Assembly: GCA_017475805.1 (NCBI GenBank)
Contig: JAFVEW010000322.1
Coordinates: 1-12,512 of the forward strand
DNA: 12,512 nt
Source: Synergistaceae bacterium
GTDB taxonomy: Bacteria > Synergistota > Synergistia > Synergistales > Aminobacteriaceae
Reading direction: 5' to 3'
Shown piece after piece: positions 1 to 7,609 of this stretch (positions are counted from its first letter, which is position 1; each line of letters begins with the position of its first letter). Below the pieces are notes generated by a model. It saw only the letters and a program-made list of their open reading frames with translations, did not search any database and was not told where the DNA came from. The translations under genes and the position numbers were made by a program.

Positions 1-2
1 GT

Positions 3-299
3 TCTGAGCTTGACGTTGACAATGGCACTGATCGTTTTTTCTTGTTGAGCGTGGCTGATGTCAATAACACGAGTTATTTTAGTAGCAAAGATGACCGTAA
101 ATGCGATTGGATTAATCCTAGCACATATAATGGTAATTGTGATTGGTGGCTTCGGTCGCCCAGTAATGATGCTAGTGATAAATACGCCGCGTTTGTCGAC
201 TATACGGGCGGCGTTTGCAGCGAAGTTAACAATGAGGGTCTCCAAGTCGACCGCAAATTCGCTGTTCGTCCCGCTGTGTGGATTAACCTAAACAATTAG
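3..299 (+). CDS. 3' end of a DUF6273-type domain protein (5' truncated by window edge)
   Basis: The reading frame is open from the first bases of the window, so the true start lies upstream; the TTG at 42 is an internal codon. The visible 98 residues show the pattern I associate with DUF6273: an 'FLLS' strand near the start, an aromatic-rich 'WWLRSP' motif (codons around 151-168), a stretch alternating small and acidic residues, and a closing 'VRPAVWINL' motif just before the TAG stop. Proteins with this domain are usually secreted or surface-associated in Firmicutes and Synergistota, and their biochemical role is unknown. The next gene starts 20 bases downstream with its own ribosome binding site, so the two are probably co-transcribed. 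Domain assignment is from motif memory only. I cannot see the N-terminal signal peptide or any other domains. Confidence 0.7.
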   Translation, partial: SELDVDNGTDRFFLLSVADVNNTSYFSSKDDRKCDWINPSTYNGNCDWWLRSPSNDASDKYAAFVDYTGGVCSEVNNEGLQVDRKFAVRPAVWINLNN

Positions 300-319
300 T
301 AATCTAAGGGGGAAAATTC

Positions 320-526
320 ATGGAAACGAAAAAAATTTTAATATCGGCTGTTTGCGTTTTATTAGCTGTAAGCAGCACGGCTTACACGGCACAAACTGCA
401 ACAATTACAATCGGCTTCACTAAAGCAACTCCAGTAGCAACTCCAGTGCCAGATCCCGAGCCTGAAGAAGTTCCTAATACTCACGGCAACTATGTCGGCA
501 ATGAGGAATACAGCGACTCAGGTTAA
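320..526 (+). CDS. N-terminal part of a secreted leucine-rich-repeat protein, interrupted by an in-frame TAA
   Basis: The ATG at 320 follows a clear ribosome binding site (AAGGGGGA, 306-313). The product begins with a textbook signal peptide: Lys-Lys, a hydrophobic core 'ILISAVCVLLAV', then Ala-rich residues for signal peptidase cleavage near residue 23. A Pro/Glu/Asp-rich linker follows. Translation stops at TAA 524-526 after 68 residues. The same frame then stays open, without a second stop, through 1537, where the leucine-rich repeats and sorting signal lie. This piece is therefore very probably the export half of a 405-codon gene rather than an independent small protein. The stop falls in a Gly/Ser linker (Ser-Gly-stop-Gly-Ser), so a single C-to-A change from a TCA serine codon would explain it. 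It could be a real nonsense mutation, a sequence error or a readthrough site. Confidence 0.75.
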   Translation: METKKILISAVCVLLAVSSTAYTAQTATITIGFTKATPVATPVPDPEPEEVPNTHGNYVGNEEYSDSG

Positions 527-598
527 GGCTCAACCAGAACGGGCTATGAAGTCGTTGATACCGATACAAATAGCAGTACACAAACAGATACTACCGAC

Positions 599-1537
599 GT
601 GAGCGTAAAGGGCGACCTTTCGGGCAAAGATATTGTTGAGGTAATTCAGCAAATAGAAAACACGACCGAAGTCAAAACTTCGGATTTATCGAACGTTACG
701 GGTCTTACAGAAGTCAAGCTGCCAGAGAATACAAAAATTGAAACATTAAACATCATCAGCAACACTTCGATAAAGAAAGTTGAAGTTCCCAATAATGATT
801 CGTTGAAGTCAATAAATCTTTCGGGCAGTAGCGTAGAAGAACTTAATGCTAGCGAATGCAGCGGCTTGGAAACCGTCGAAGTTCAAAATAACGTGTCCCT
901 CGTAGTGCTTAACGTCAGCTATTCGTCAGTTACGGCATTAAACGCACAAAATTGTGTTAAACTTGAAAGCCTCAACTGCGAACGCTGCGAGATAACCGAG
1001 CTTAATATTGAAGGCTGTGAAAAACTTTCGGCTCTAGATTGCTCATATAATGGTCTTACGAGGCTCAGCGTTTCTAATTTTGCAAACCTTAAGAATCTTG
1101 CATGTCAAGGCCAGAGAGTTAGAGGCGTCAGACGTGTTCAAGCGTTGAATTTGATTGACCTTTTATTCAATAAAATTTCAGAACTTTTATTATCTGATTA
1201 CAGCGAAGAAGAATTAAGCGAGCTTAATAATGTCACGGACATCAAAGCCTTTGACTCATCTGGAAATGAGATAAGCATTAGCAAGGATGAGCAGGGCAAT
1301 TTAACATTCAACGAAGCTCCGGCAAAAATCACTTATAAATACAAGACGGGCTTTAATAATACCTTGATGGACGTAACCGTCGAAACATCTGAAAATGAAA
1401 GCGGAGAAAACGGCGGTAATGTTCGTAATAGTGGGGGCGGCTGTAATTCTAATTTGGGATTGGGCGTGCTGTCAGCCCTTGCAATTTTATTAAAATTTTG
1501 CTCGCATAATAGTCGAAGCAAGTCTAAAAATAAATAA
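599..1537 (+). CDS. Leucine-rich-repeat surface protein with Synergist-CTERM sorting signal (C-terminal part of interrupted gene)
   Basis: This is the same frame as the signal-peptide fragment at 320-526, separated from it by one TAA (524-526). The GTG at 599 is only the first usable start and has no ribosome binding site, so it is unlikely to be a natural start. From about 780 to 1125 the protein holds roughly four 21-residue leucine-rich repeats of the form L-x-x-L-x-C-x(4)-hydrophobic-T-x-L-x(4)-C, the short bacterial type seen in surface proteins. After a linker comes a Gly-rich segment, a Gly-Gly-Gly-Cys motif (about 1434-1443), a hydrophobic span and a basic tail of Arg/Lys/Ser. That tripartite end matches the Synergist-CTERM protein-sorting signal, implying anchoring or processing at the cell envelope. 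LRRs of this type usually mediate binding; the ligand is unknown. A strong terminator follows. Confidence 0.8.
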   Translation: MSVKGDLSGKDIVEVIQQIENTTEVKTSDLSNVTGLTEVKLPENTKIETLNIISNTSIKKVEVPNNDSLKSINLSGSSVEELNASECSGLETVEVQNNVSLVVLNVSYSSVTALNAQNCVKLESLNCERCEITELNIEGCEKLSALDCSYNGLTRLSVSNFANLKNLACQGQRVRGVRRVQALNLIDLLFNKISELLLSDYSEEELSELNNVTDIKAFDSSGNEISISKDEQGNLTFNEAPAKITYKYKTGFNNTLMDVTVETSENESGENGGNVRNSGGGCNSNLGLGVLSALAILLKFCSHNSRSKSKNK

Positions 1538-1552
1538 TCAGCGCATTTAATT

Positions 1553-1590
1553 TAACTCCCTCTGTCAATTTATGGCGAGGGAGTTATTTT
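1553..1590 (+). terminator. Rho-independent terminator after the LRR gene
   Basis: Perfect 10-bp stem: TAACTCCCTC (1553-1562) pairs with GAGGGAGTTA (1577-1586) across a 14-base loop, followed by TTTT. It lies 15 bases after the LRR stop codon and separates the surface-protein block from the permease gene. Confidence 0.85.
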
Positions 1591-1614
1591 ATGTATAAAA
1601 ATAATCTTTTCAGT

Positions 1615-1620
1615 TATAAT
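1615..1620 (+). promoter_or_regulatory. Putative -10 element of the permease gene
   Basis: A consensus TATAAT sits between the upstream terminator and the permease start, which would give a leader of about 50 bases. The -35 position (TGTATA at 1592-1597, 17-base spacing) matches only weakly, so this is a suggestion based on position and the -10 hexamer alone. Confidence 0.35.
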
Positions 1621-1676
1621 TCTCACAAGTTCAAAAAATTTTCATAAAAAATTAAGTATAGAAGGAGAAATTTTCT

Positions 1677-3041
1677 ATGGTTCAGGGGTCAATGTTGGTT
1701 GTAATTCTGATAGTTGCCATTATTTTAATGGTGCTGTTGATTTCCAAAATGAAGTTTCACCCGTTCGTTGCATTGTTCGCTGTTGCTCTTGCTATGGGCT
1801 TGGCCGTCGGAATGGCTCCGGCTGACGTCCTCAACACTATATTAAACGGCTTCGGCGGAACTTGTCGCGGCATCGGCATTGTTATTTTGCTCGGAACGAT
1901 TATAGGCGCAATGCTCGAAAAATCCGGCGCGGCTTTCACTATGGCTGACAGCGTTTTGAAAGTTGTCGGCGAAAAACGTCCTGCCCTCGCTATGAGTTTA
2001 ATAGGCTGGGTTGTTTCAATTCCTGTCTTTTGCGACTCGGGCTTCGTAATTCTTTCATCATTAAATAAATCTTTAGCTCGTCGCAGCGGCGTTAAACTTT
2101 CAGTGATGGCCATAGCTCTTTCAACAGGTCTTTACGCTACTCACACTCTCGTTCCTCCGACGCCCGGCCCTATCGCTGCAGCTAATGAACTCGGCGCAGA
2201 TTTAGGCATGGTCATAATGTGGGGAATCGGAGTTTCATTAATCTCGATGCTTGCGGGCTATATCTACGCTTTAATCGCAGGGCCCAAACTTCCCGTTCCT
2301 TTCGATGATAACACAGAAGCCGGTGAATCTTACGACGAACTCAAAGCTAAATACGGCAAACTTCCGTCAGCTTTCAAATCATTCGCTCCGATTTTAATTC
2401 CGTTAATTTTAATCGGTGTTGCTTCATTCGTAGCTTACCCAACAACGCTCGCTAAAATCGGCGGCAAAGAATCGACTCTTTATCTTGTTACGAATTTCTT
2501 AGGAAATCCTGTCATCGCGTTATCAATCGGCGTAGTTTTATGCTTCTTCCTTGCTCCTTTCACAGAAGAAGTTACTAACGGCTGGATCGGCTCAGGCGTC
2601 AAAGATGGAGCTAACATCATCATGATAACGGCTGCAGGCGGCGGACTCGGTGCTGTAATTTCAGCAAGCGGAGTCGGAACTTACATCGGCGAGGCTCTCT
2701 CAAGCTATAACTTTGGAATTTTCCTTCCGTTCATAATCGCAGCGGCTTTGAAGACGGCTCAAGGCTCATCGACGGTTGCAATCGTAACAACGGCGCAGAT
2801 TATTGCTCCGATGCTTGCGTCTTTGGGACTCGGCGCACCTATGGGAGCAGTTTTAGCTACGCTTGCAATCGGCAGCGGCGCAATGGTCGTTTCACACGCT
2901 AATGACTCTTATTTCTGGGTTGTAACGCAGTTCTCCGATATGGATTTGAACACGGCTTATAAAGCTCAGACGGTGGCAACATTAGTTCAGGGCGTTGTGG
3001 CTGTGATTGCGATTTACGGAATTTCGCTTTACGTTTTATAG
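1677..3041 (+). CDS. GntP-family permease (gluconate:H+ symporter type)
   Basis: This is a 454-residue, very hydrophobic protein with about a dozen membrane segments, the usual length for the GntP family (about 440-450 residues). Family marks include a glycine-rich early segment, the 'PVFCDSGFVIL' region around residue 118, the 'HTLVPPTPGP' motif around residue 155, and a C-terminal 'VSHANDSYFWVV' motif that corresponds to the conserved His-x-Asn-Asp-Ser region. Characterised members import gluconate, related sugar acids, glycerate or D-serine with protons; the sequence does not tell me which. No kinase, dehydratase or regulator gene is adjacent, so context does not help. The ATG at 1677 has a strong GAAGGAG ribosome binding site (1661-1667). 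The gene has its own likely promoter and terminator, so it appears monocistronic. It is intact from end to end. Confidence 0.92.
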   Translation: MVQGSMLVVILIVAIILMVLLISKMKFHPFVALFAVALAMGLAVGMAPADVLNTILNGFGGTCRGIGIVILLGTIIGAMLEKSGAAFTMADSVLKVVGEKRPALAMSLIGWVVSIPVFCDSGFVILSSLNKSLARRSGVKLSVMAIALSTGLYATHTLVPPTPGPIAAANELGADLGMVIMWGIGVSLISMLAGYIYALIAGPKLPVPFDDNTEAGESYDELKAKYGKLPSAFKSFAPILIPLILIGVASFVAYPTTLAKIGGKESTLYLVTNFLGNPVIALSIGVVLCFFLAPFTEEVTNGWIGSGVKDGANIIMITAAGGGLGAVISASGVGTYIGEALSSYNFGIFLPFIIAAALKTAQGSSTVAIVTTAQIIAPMLASLGLGAPMGAVLATLAIGSGAMVVSHANDSYFWVVTQFSDMDLNTAYKAQTVATLVQGVVAVIAIYGISLYVL

Positions 3042-3064
3042 CTCCAATTATTTCAGATAATCAG

Positions 3065-3099
3065 ATAAGCTGTGCGAGTTATGCACGGCTTATTTTTTT
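3065..3099 (+). terminator. Rho-independent terminator after the permease gene, overlapping the 3' end of mazG
   Basis: ATAAGCTGTGC (3065-3075) pairs with GCACGGCTTAT (3083-3093) as an 11-bp stem with one U-G wobble and a 7-base loop, followed by seven T's. The mazG stop codon (3079-3081, minus strand) lies in and beside the loop. The convergent genes therefore share this sequence. On the minus strand there is no T-run, so it serves the permease transcript. Confidence 0.85.
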
Positions 3100-3894
3100 A
3101 TCTCTTAATTTTAGTTTTGCTTCATCCCAAAACTCGTCAAGCTCTTCAAGGCTGTAATCAGAAAGATTTTTATTTTCGTTGCGGGCGCAGTTTTCCATGA
3201 ACTCGAATCGTTTTTTGAATTTTTCACAGACTCCATTTAATGCAGCATCAGGATCGACACCGAGACGTCTCGCTAAATTCACGGTCATGAATAAAACATC
3301 GCCCAACTCATCGGCTAAGTGTTTCGGATCATTTTCTTTTGCGGCCTCTTTAAGTTCATTGATCTCCTCGTCAAGTTTTGCAAATAAAGGCTCAGGACTT
3401 CCCTTAGGCCAATCAAAACCTACGTGAGCAGCTTTGCCTTGAATCCTATTAGCTTTTAACAACGGCGGCAGACCATCAGGAACTCCAGCTAAAATTGAAA
3501 GGCTCTCATGTTTTTCTTTACGTTCTTCAGCTTTGATTTTTTCCCAATTTTTTAAGACTTCGTCGCTGTCTTTTGCGTCAACGCTGCCGAAAACGTGAGG
3601 GTGTCTTCTTATTAATTTATCGCAGATCGCGCGGACGATGTCTTGCATATCAAAATCGCCGCGTTCTTTTGCAAGCTGTGCAACAAAAACAACCTGTAAT
3701 AATAAATCTCCGGCTTCTTCTTTAATGTCTTGAATATTGCCTTTAGTGATAGCGTCGGCTAATTCATAAGCCTCTTCTGTTATCGGAGTTCTGATAGTTT
3801 CAAGAGTCTGTTTTCTGTCCCAAGGGCAGCCGTCAGGAGCTCTTAGTCTTGCGATAATATCTGTAATTTCGTCAAAATAATGTGAGTCGCTCAA
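3079..3894 (-). CDS. mazG: Nucleoside triphosphate pyrophosphohydrolase MazG
   Basis: This cytoplasmic enzyme hydrolyses nucleoside triphosphates to monophosphates and pyrophosphate, generally to clear aberrant or excess nucleotides. The 271-residue length and two-domain structure are normal for the full-length bacterial form. The N-terminal domain begins with the hallmark 'LRAPDGCPWDRKQT' (residues 17-30). Its metal-binding helices carry E-E-x-x-E (40-44) and E-x-x-D (60-63). The characteristic 'RRHPHVFG' follows. The second MazG domain shows 'LDEEINEL' and 'LADELGDVLF' in the C-terminal half. The start is TTG (3892-3894), supported by a strong AAGGAG on the minus strand at 3904-3909 with ideal spacing. 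That ribosome binding site overlaps the last codons of the small upstream ORF, suggesting translational coupling. It converges on the permease gene. No anomalies. Confidence 0.95.
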   Translation of the reverse strand: MSDSHYFDEITDIIARLRAPDGCPWDRKQTLETIRTPITEEAYELADAITKGNIQDIKEEAGDLLLQVVFVAQLAKERGDFDMQDIVRAICDKLIRRHPHVFGSVDAKDSDEVLKNWEKIKAEERKEKHESLSILAGVPDGLPPLLKANRIQGKAAHVGFDWPKGSPEPLFAKLDEEINELKEAAKENDPKHLADELGDVLFMTVNLARRLGVDPDAALNGVCEKFKKRFEFMENCARNENKNLSDYSLEELDEFWDEAKLKLRDKKISRA

Positions 3895-3897
3895 AAT

Positions 3898-4095
3898 TTA
3901 TATCTCCTTAATTTTTATAATTATTTCGTATCCTTCATAATAATATGATTGTTCAATGTCTTTGAAAATAATTTTTCTATCGTTAATCTTATCTGTCAAG
4001 TTAGGCTCTATTAAAAAACGAAGTTCCAAGTCATTAATCGGGCTGCGTTCCATAGCTTGCAAATCACGGAAAAACGAATTTTTGATATAGCTCAA
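3898..4095 (-). CDS. Small unknown protein upstream of mazG, possibly 5' truncated
   Basis: This 65-residue ORF starts at TTG 4093-4095 and ends three bases before the mazG start. Its last codons contain the mazG ribosome binding site. The composition is protein-like: a charged N-terminal half with acidic and aromatic residues, then a Tyr-rich stretch and an alternating Ile/Lys end that suggests a beta strand. I do not recognise the family. I see no convincing ribosome binding site before the TTG. The upstream side runs straight into the tail of an IS630-type transposase on the opposite strand, and the minus-strand frame stays open through that remnant only as far as 4132. An intact gene may have lost its 5' end to the insertion. 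Alternatively the ORF is a chance open frame made credible by its position. Confidence 0.45.
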   Translation of the reverse strand: MSYIKNSFFRDLQAMERSPINDLELRFLIEPNLTDKINDRKIIFKDIEQSYYYEGYEIIIKIKEI

Positions 4096-4098
4096 TAA

Positions 4099-4215
4099 TA
4101 CGACAAAATGGTGATTTTTTTGCCTCCGTATTCACCAGAACTGGACTTGATAGAGCCAAGGAAACTGTGGCTGATAGACTTTAACCTGAACAGGGAAGGA
4201 GGTAAATGGCGATGA
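4099..4215 (+). pseudogene. Remnant of an IS630-type transposase (C-terminal DDE fragment)
   Basis: The plus-strand frame from 4099 to a TGA at 4213-4215 encodes the phrase '[15 protein letters not shown]' (from about 4111). This is the hallmark block around the last catalytic glutamate of IS630/Tc1-type DDE transposases, usually written LPPYSPxLNPIE. Only this tail is present. A stop (TAA 4096-4098) precedes it, and the preceding ~250 residues with the two catalytic aspartates are absent. After the glutamate the sequence no longer follows the family, so a frameshift or further decay is likely. I could not define terminal inverted repeats or the TA target duplication. The fragment lies between the small ORF before mazG and prmA, and may have cut the former. 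Confidence 0.7.
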
Positions 4216-4385
4216 TGAAACTTCTCGACTTCATAATAAAATCGTCGCATTATGTTGCCCTAGCAGGCGTCAGCTCTCCTTAGTCTGAACAAGGTTTTTA
4301 TTGTATCACGTAAATAATTAGAAATGAAAAAGAGTTTATAATTAACAAAAAATTTTCAAGTTTTTAAGAAGGAAAAATTTTTCAT

Positions 4386-5309
4386 ATGGCAGATTTTGAA
4401 AAAGATAAAAAAATTGAATTTTGGTGGACGATAGAATTTAGTATTCCTGCGTCCGTTGCTAATGCGGAAGAAATTTTAAGCACGATCCCGGCACTGACTG
4501 AACCTTTAGGCTCGTTTATTTTCACTGAGAACGACAAATTATTTTTACGCGCCGACTACGAAGGAAGTAATGATAATGGCGACGATAAAGAATTAGACGA
4601 AATTTTATTCAAAGTTAAACATTATTTAGACAAACCTTTTTTCAATGGCGTTGAAATTTCACGCTGCTATAAAACGAGCAATCAGCCTTGGGAGACGCAG
4701 CATTATGACGCTTTCCCTCCGTTAAATGTCGGAAAAGGTCTTGTCGTTATGGCACCGTGGCACGAAAAAGAAAAAATTGATCCTGAGCGTATGCCTATTT
4801 ATATTTATCCGGCCAGCGCGTTCGGGACAGGTTATCATGAAAGCACACAGATAGCTTTGACTTTGCTTGAGGAAGTCGTGAAATTCGGCGACACTATTTT
4901 AGACGTCGGCACAGGGACAGGAATTTTATTTATTGCGGCTCTGAAACTCGGTGCAGGACGTGCAATAGCCCGCGATATTGACCCTGATACTATCGACGAG
5001 GCCAAGCGAAATATTAATCTTAACGGCATTAATCCTAAACTTTGCGAAATTTATCAGGCCGATTTATTGAAAGATTTTAATGACCAAGTTAATATTTTAA
5101 CTGCGAATATTTTATTAAAGCCTAATGTTTCAATGCTTCCTGACGTTCGAGGCGTCTTAAAGCCCAAAGGCTTTGCTATTTTTTCAGGAATGACATCGCT
5201 TGAAAGTTCAATGTTTACTTCAGTTTTAGAAGAGTCAAAACTTAAAATAGAAAAAGAATTAAAAATCGGCGACTGGTGGGGCTGCCGTGCCGTAAAATCA
5301 TGGGGATAA
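4386..5309 (+). CDS. prmA: Ribosomal protein L11 methyltransferase PrmA
   Basis: This S-adenosylmethionine-dependent enzyme methylates ribosomal protein L11. The 307-residue length fits the family. The N-terminal ~115 residues form the L11-recognition domain, which begins with the typical 'WWTIEFSIPA'. A linker follows, then 'AFGTGYHESTQIAL' (around residues 144-157), the family signature preceding the Rossmann fold. The SAM-binding glycine loop is 'DVGTGTGIL' (173-181), followed by 'RDIDPDTIDEAKRNI' with the acidic SAM ribose contact. 'TANILLKP' (about 239-246) corresponds to the conserved Asn-containing motif. The ATG at 4386 follows AAGAAGGA (4366-4373) at slightly long spacing. A TATAAT at 4337-4342 could be its -10, but the -35 is poor. 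The methylation target is inferred from family. The normally Thr-rich 'GTGTHPTT' block reads 'GTGYHEST' here, a mild divergence. Confidence 0.9.
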   Translation: MADFEKDKKIEFWWTIEFSIPASVANAEEILSTIPALTEPLGSFIFTENDKLFLRADYEGSNDNGDDKELDEILFKVKHYLDKPFFNGVEISRCYKTSNQPWETQHYDAFPPLNVGKGLVVMAPWHEKEKIDPERMPIYIYPASAFGTGYHESTQIALTLLEEVVKFGDTILDVGTGTGILFIAALKLGAGRAIARDIDPDTIDEAKRNINLNGINPKLCEIYQADLLKDFNDQVNILTANILLKPNVSMLPDVRGVLKPKGFAIFSGMTSLESSMFTSVLEESKLKIEKELKIGDWWGCRAVKSWG

Positions 5310-5319
5310 AAAAGCAAGT

Positions 5320-5338
5320 AGGAAGTAGGAACTAAAAA
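5320..5338 (+). repeat. 19-base dispersed repeat, copy 1
   Basis: AGGAAGTAGGAACTAAAAA lies in the short gap between prmA and mtaB and recurs as an exact inverted copy at 8555-8573. Just upstream here the unit AAGTAGG is tandemly duplicated (5317-5330). Its purine-rich core is the only ribosome-binding-like element before mtaB. Confidence 0.75.
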
Positions 5339-5346
5339 TCTTTAAT

Positions 5347-6642
5347 ATGAACAAAAAAATTTTTATTCATGTCTTCGGCTGCCGGACGAGTCTTTGTGAA
5401 GGCGAATATATAGCCGGAGCTTTGAAAGCTAAGGGCTGCGAAATCACTGAAGATATTAACAGTGAATATAATGCCGCCGTCATAGTAACTTGTTCGGTAA
5501 CCAAAGAAGCTGACAGGAAATGCCGCAGTGCTGTCCGTCGCGCTCGTCGTGTCATGGGCGAGGCTGGAGTCTTGGCTGTCTGCGGCTGCTGGGGTCAAAA
5601 CCTTGACGCAAATGAAGCTGAAAATTTAGGAATAAATATTTTAGCGGGCTCTAAAGGAAAAAATTTAATCCCTGACGCCGTTATAAAAACGCTTGAAGAA
5701 AAAAATAAAAATTTTCAGGATTTAAGATTAAATTCGCAAAATATTTTTGAAAATCAAGAGTGGGAAGAACTTGAAATAAATTCGCCGGTTTTACATTCGC
5801 GAGCTTTTATGAAAATTCAAGACGGCTGTAATCATTTCTGCACGTACTGTGTAATTCCGTTTTTAAGAGGCCGTCCTATCTCAAGACCAGTAAAAAATAT
5901 CCTTGATGAGATTAAAAGATTAATTGACGGCGGCATTAAAGAAATTATTTTCACTGGTATTCATTTAGGACTTTACGGTAAAGATTTAGATTTTGATTTA
6001 GCTAAATTAATTCGAGAAGTTTCAAAAATTAAAGATTTAAGGCGTTTGCGTTTAGGGTCGCTTGAGCCTTTTTGCCTTGATGACGATTTATTAAACGCTC
6101 TTAGTGAATGCGAGGCATTTTGTCATCATTTACATTTACCTTTGCAAAGCGGCAGCAACGAAATTTTAAGTTCAATGCGTCGCGGCTATACAGCTGAAGA
6201 ATTTATAAAAATTTGTGATAAAGCAAGAGAAAAAATTTCGAGTGAAATTCATATTTCAAGCGATATTTTAGTAGGCTTTCCAGGCGAGAGTGATAAAAAT
6301 TTTGAGGAAACTTTAGACATCATGAAAAAATCAGGTTTAAGCCGCGTCCATGTATTTCCGTATTCAGAACGTCCAGGAACTATAGCAGCAAATTTATCGG
6401 AAAAAATTTCGCACGAAATTAAAATTTCCCGCACAGCTCAAGCTATAGCACTTGGCCGCAAACTTTATGATAATTACGCTAAAAAATTTTTAGGCCGCGA
6501 AGTTGAAATTTTGCTCGAAAATAATAATAAAGGTCATACGCGTCATTTTATTGAAGCCGTTGTTAGCGGTGAAAATAACGATAAAAATCAAATTTTGAAA
6601 GCGAGGGCTTTAAGATATGTCGGCGGCAAACTTGAATGTTAG
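5347..6642 (+). CDS. mtaB: tRNA N6-threonylcarbamoyladenosine methylthiotransferase MtaB (radical SAM)
   Basis: A radical-SAM methylthiotransferase that adds a methylthio group to t6A37 of tRNAs reading ANN codons. The 431 residues contain three parts. The N-terminal UPF0004 domain carries the auxiliary [4Fe-4S] cysteines C12 ('FGCRTS'), C49 ('VTCSV') and C81 ('CGCWGQ'). The radical-SAM core holds the C161-x3-C165-x2-C168 cluster motif. A C-terminal TRAM-like RNA-binding segment starts near 'FLGREVEILLE'. The phrase 'FTGIHLGLYG' is typical of MtaB, where MiaB and RimO differ, which is why I prefer this assignment. The start is ATG 5347; the only purine-rich element is in the 19-base repeat about 15 bases upstream, so initiation may be weak. 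The 3' end overlaps the next gene by 26 bases in another frame. Confidence 0.92.
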   Translation: MNKKIFIHVFGCRTSLCEGEYIAGALKAKGCEITEDINSEYNAAVIVTCSVTKEADRKCRSAVRRARRVMGEAGVLAVCGCWGQNLDANEAENLGINILAGSKGKNLIPDAVIKTLEEKNKNFQDLRLNSQNIFENQEWEELEINSPVLHSRAFMKIQDGCNHFCTYCVIPFLRGRPISRPVKNILDEIKRLIDGGIKEIIFTGIHLGLYGKDLDFDLAKLIREVSKIKDLRRLRLGSLEPFCLDDDLLNALSECEAFCHHLHLPLQSGSNEILSSMRRGYTAEEFIKICDKAREKISSEIHISSDILVGFPGESDKNFEETLDIMKKSGLSRVHVFPYSERPGTIAANLSEKISHEIKISRTAQAIALGRKLYDNYAKKFLGREVEILLENNNKGHTRHFIEAVVSGENNDKNQILKARALRYVGGKLEC

Positions 6643-7609
6643 TGTCGGAATTGATGTCGGCTCACATACTTCAAAATTAGCAGGCGGCGATAAAGTCATT
6701 GCTGCTATGCCGGGTATTGATTTATTGAATTTGCGTGAAGAAGCTGAAATTTATTTTGATGAGCCTATTTTTTCATGTGTTATAGCCGTGCCAAATTCTT
6801 TGACAAAAACAGGGTGTGAAAAACTTATTTTTGATGCTCGAAAATCAGGTTTCAAGAATATCGAAATAATCTCTTTTCATGAAGCTATATTAAATAATTT
6901 TGAAAATAAAAACGAAAAAATTTTAATTTATGATTTAGGTGCTTCAAAGAGCCAAATAACTTTTTTTAATGAAGAAAAAATTATAGACACTGAAATTATC
7001 AACGATATTTGCGGCAATGAATTTGATAAAATTTTTGCTTCATGGCTTTCTGAAAGATTTACATTGAATTTAATTAACAAAAAAGATTTATTGGCTCAAA
7101 CAGAAAAATTTAAGCGTGAACTTTCATTTAACGAAAAAATATCTTGGCGCGAGGTCGATATTTTTAGAGAAGATTTCGAGAGATTGATTTATTTTTCTAT
7201 AAAACGAGCCTCTCACACAGTCGAAAGATTTATAAATTGCTATGCTCCTAAAAAATTTATAATGACTGGCGGCTGTGTTGAAATCCCTGTCGTGAAAAAA
7301 ATTTTTGCTGATTTATTCCATAAAGTCGAATTTAATAAAAATTTAGTCGTCTTAGGGGCGGCTAAAAAAGCAAATTCTTTATCAGGAGCGAAAGAACGCG
7401 CCAAGCGTCTTGATAATGTCGCAAAACTTAAAGAAATTCGAGGCGAAATAATTACTCTTGAGGATTTATTAACTCGTAAACAAACGGATAGACTATACGC
7501 CCTCTTTAGACAGATTGAAGCTACAGCAACAGGCGTTCCGGCTTTGATAAAAATGCTCGAAAATTTAATTAATGAGATAAAAATTAAAGGCACAGCAAAA
7601 AATAACTAA
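6617..7609 (+). CDS. Stand-alone Hsp70/actin-fold ATPase-like protein
   Basis: This 330-residue protein carries the signature loops of the Hsp70/actin ATPase fold. The phosphate-1 loop is 'VGIDVGSHTSK' (10-20). A 'VIAVPNSLT' strand corresponds to the DnaK 'VITVPAYF' region. The phosphate-2 loop is 'IYDLGASKSQITF' (about 104-116), and the adenosine loop is 'IMTGGCVEIP' (215-224). A 'VVLGAAKKA' segment resembles the end of the Hsp70 nucleotide-binding domain. No substrate-binding domain follows; the last ~80 residues are charged and probably helical. ATP binding is inferred from these motifs; client and partner are unknown. The start (ATG 6617) lies 26 bases inside mtaB, with a weak GAGG upstream, so the two are translationally coupled. 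It is not DnaK, which is about 600 residues, and it also differs from FtsA and MreB. Confidence 0.75.
   Translation: MSAANLNVSVGIDVGSHTSKLAGGDKVIAAMPGIDLLNLREEAEIYFDEPIFSCVIAVPNSLTKTGCEKLIFDARKSGFKNIEIISFHEAILNNFENKNEKILIYDLGASKSQITFFNEEKIIDTEIINDICGNEFDKIFASWLSERFTLNLINKKDLLAQTEKFKRELSFNEKISWREVDIFREDFERLIYFSIKRASHTVERFINCYAPKKFIMTGGCVEIPVVKKIFADLFHKVEFNKNLVVLGAAKKANSLSGAKERAKRLDNVAKLKEIRGEIITLEDLLTRKQTDRLYALFRQIEATATGVPALIKMLENLINEIKIKGTAKNN

Noticed and set aside
5332..5598. Minus-strand open frames inside mtaB and prmA
   Set aside because: They are antisense to genes with clear catalytic motifs and lack ribosome binding sites or recognisable domains.
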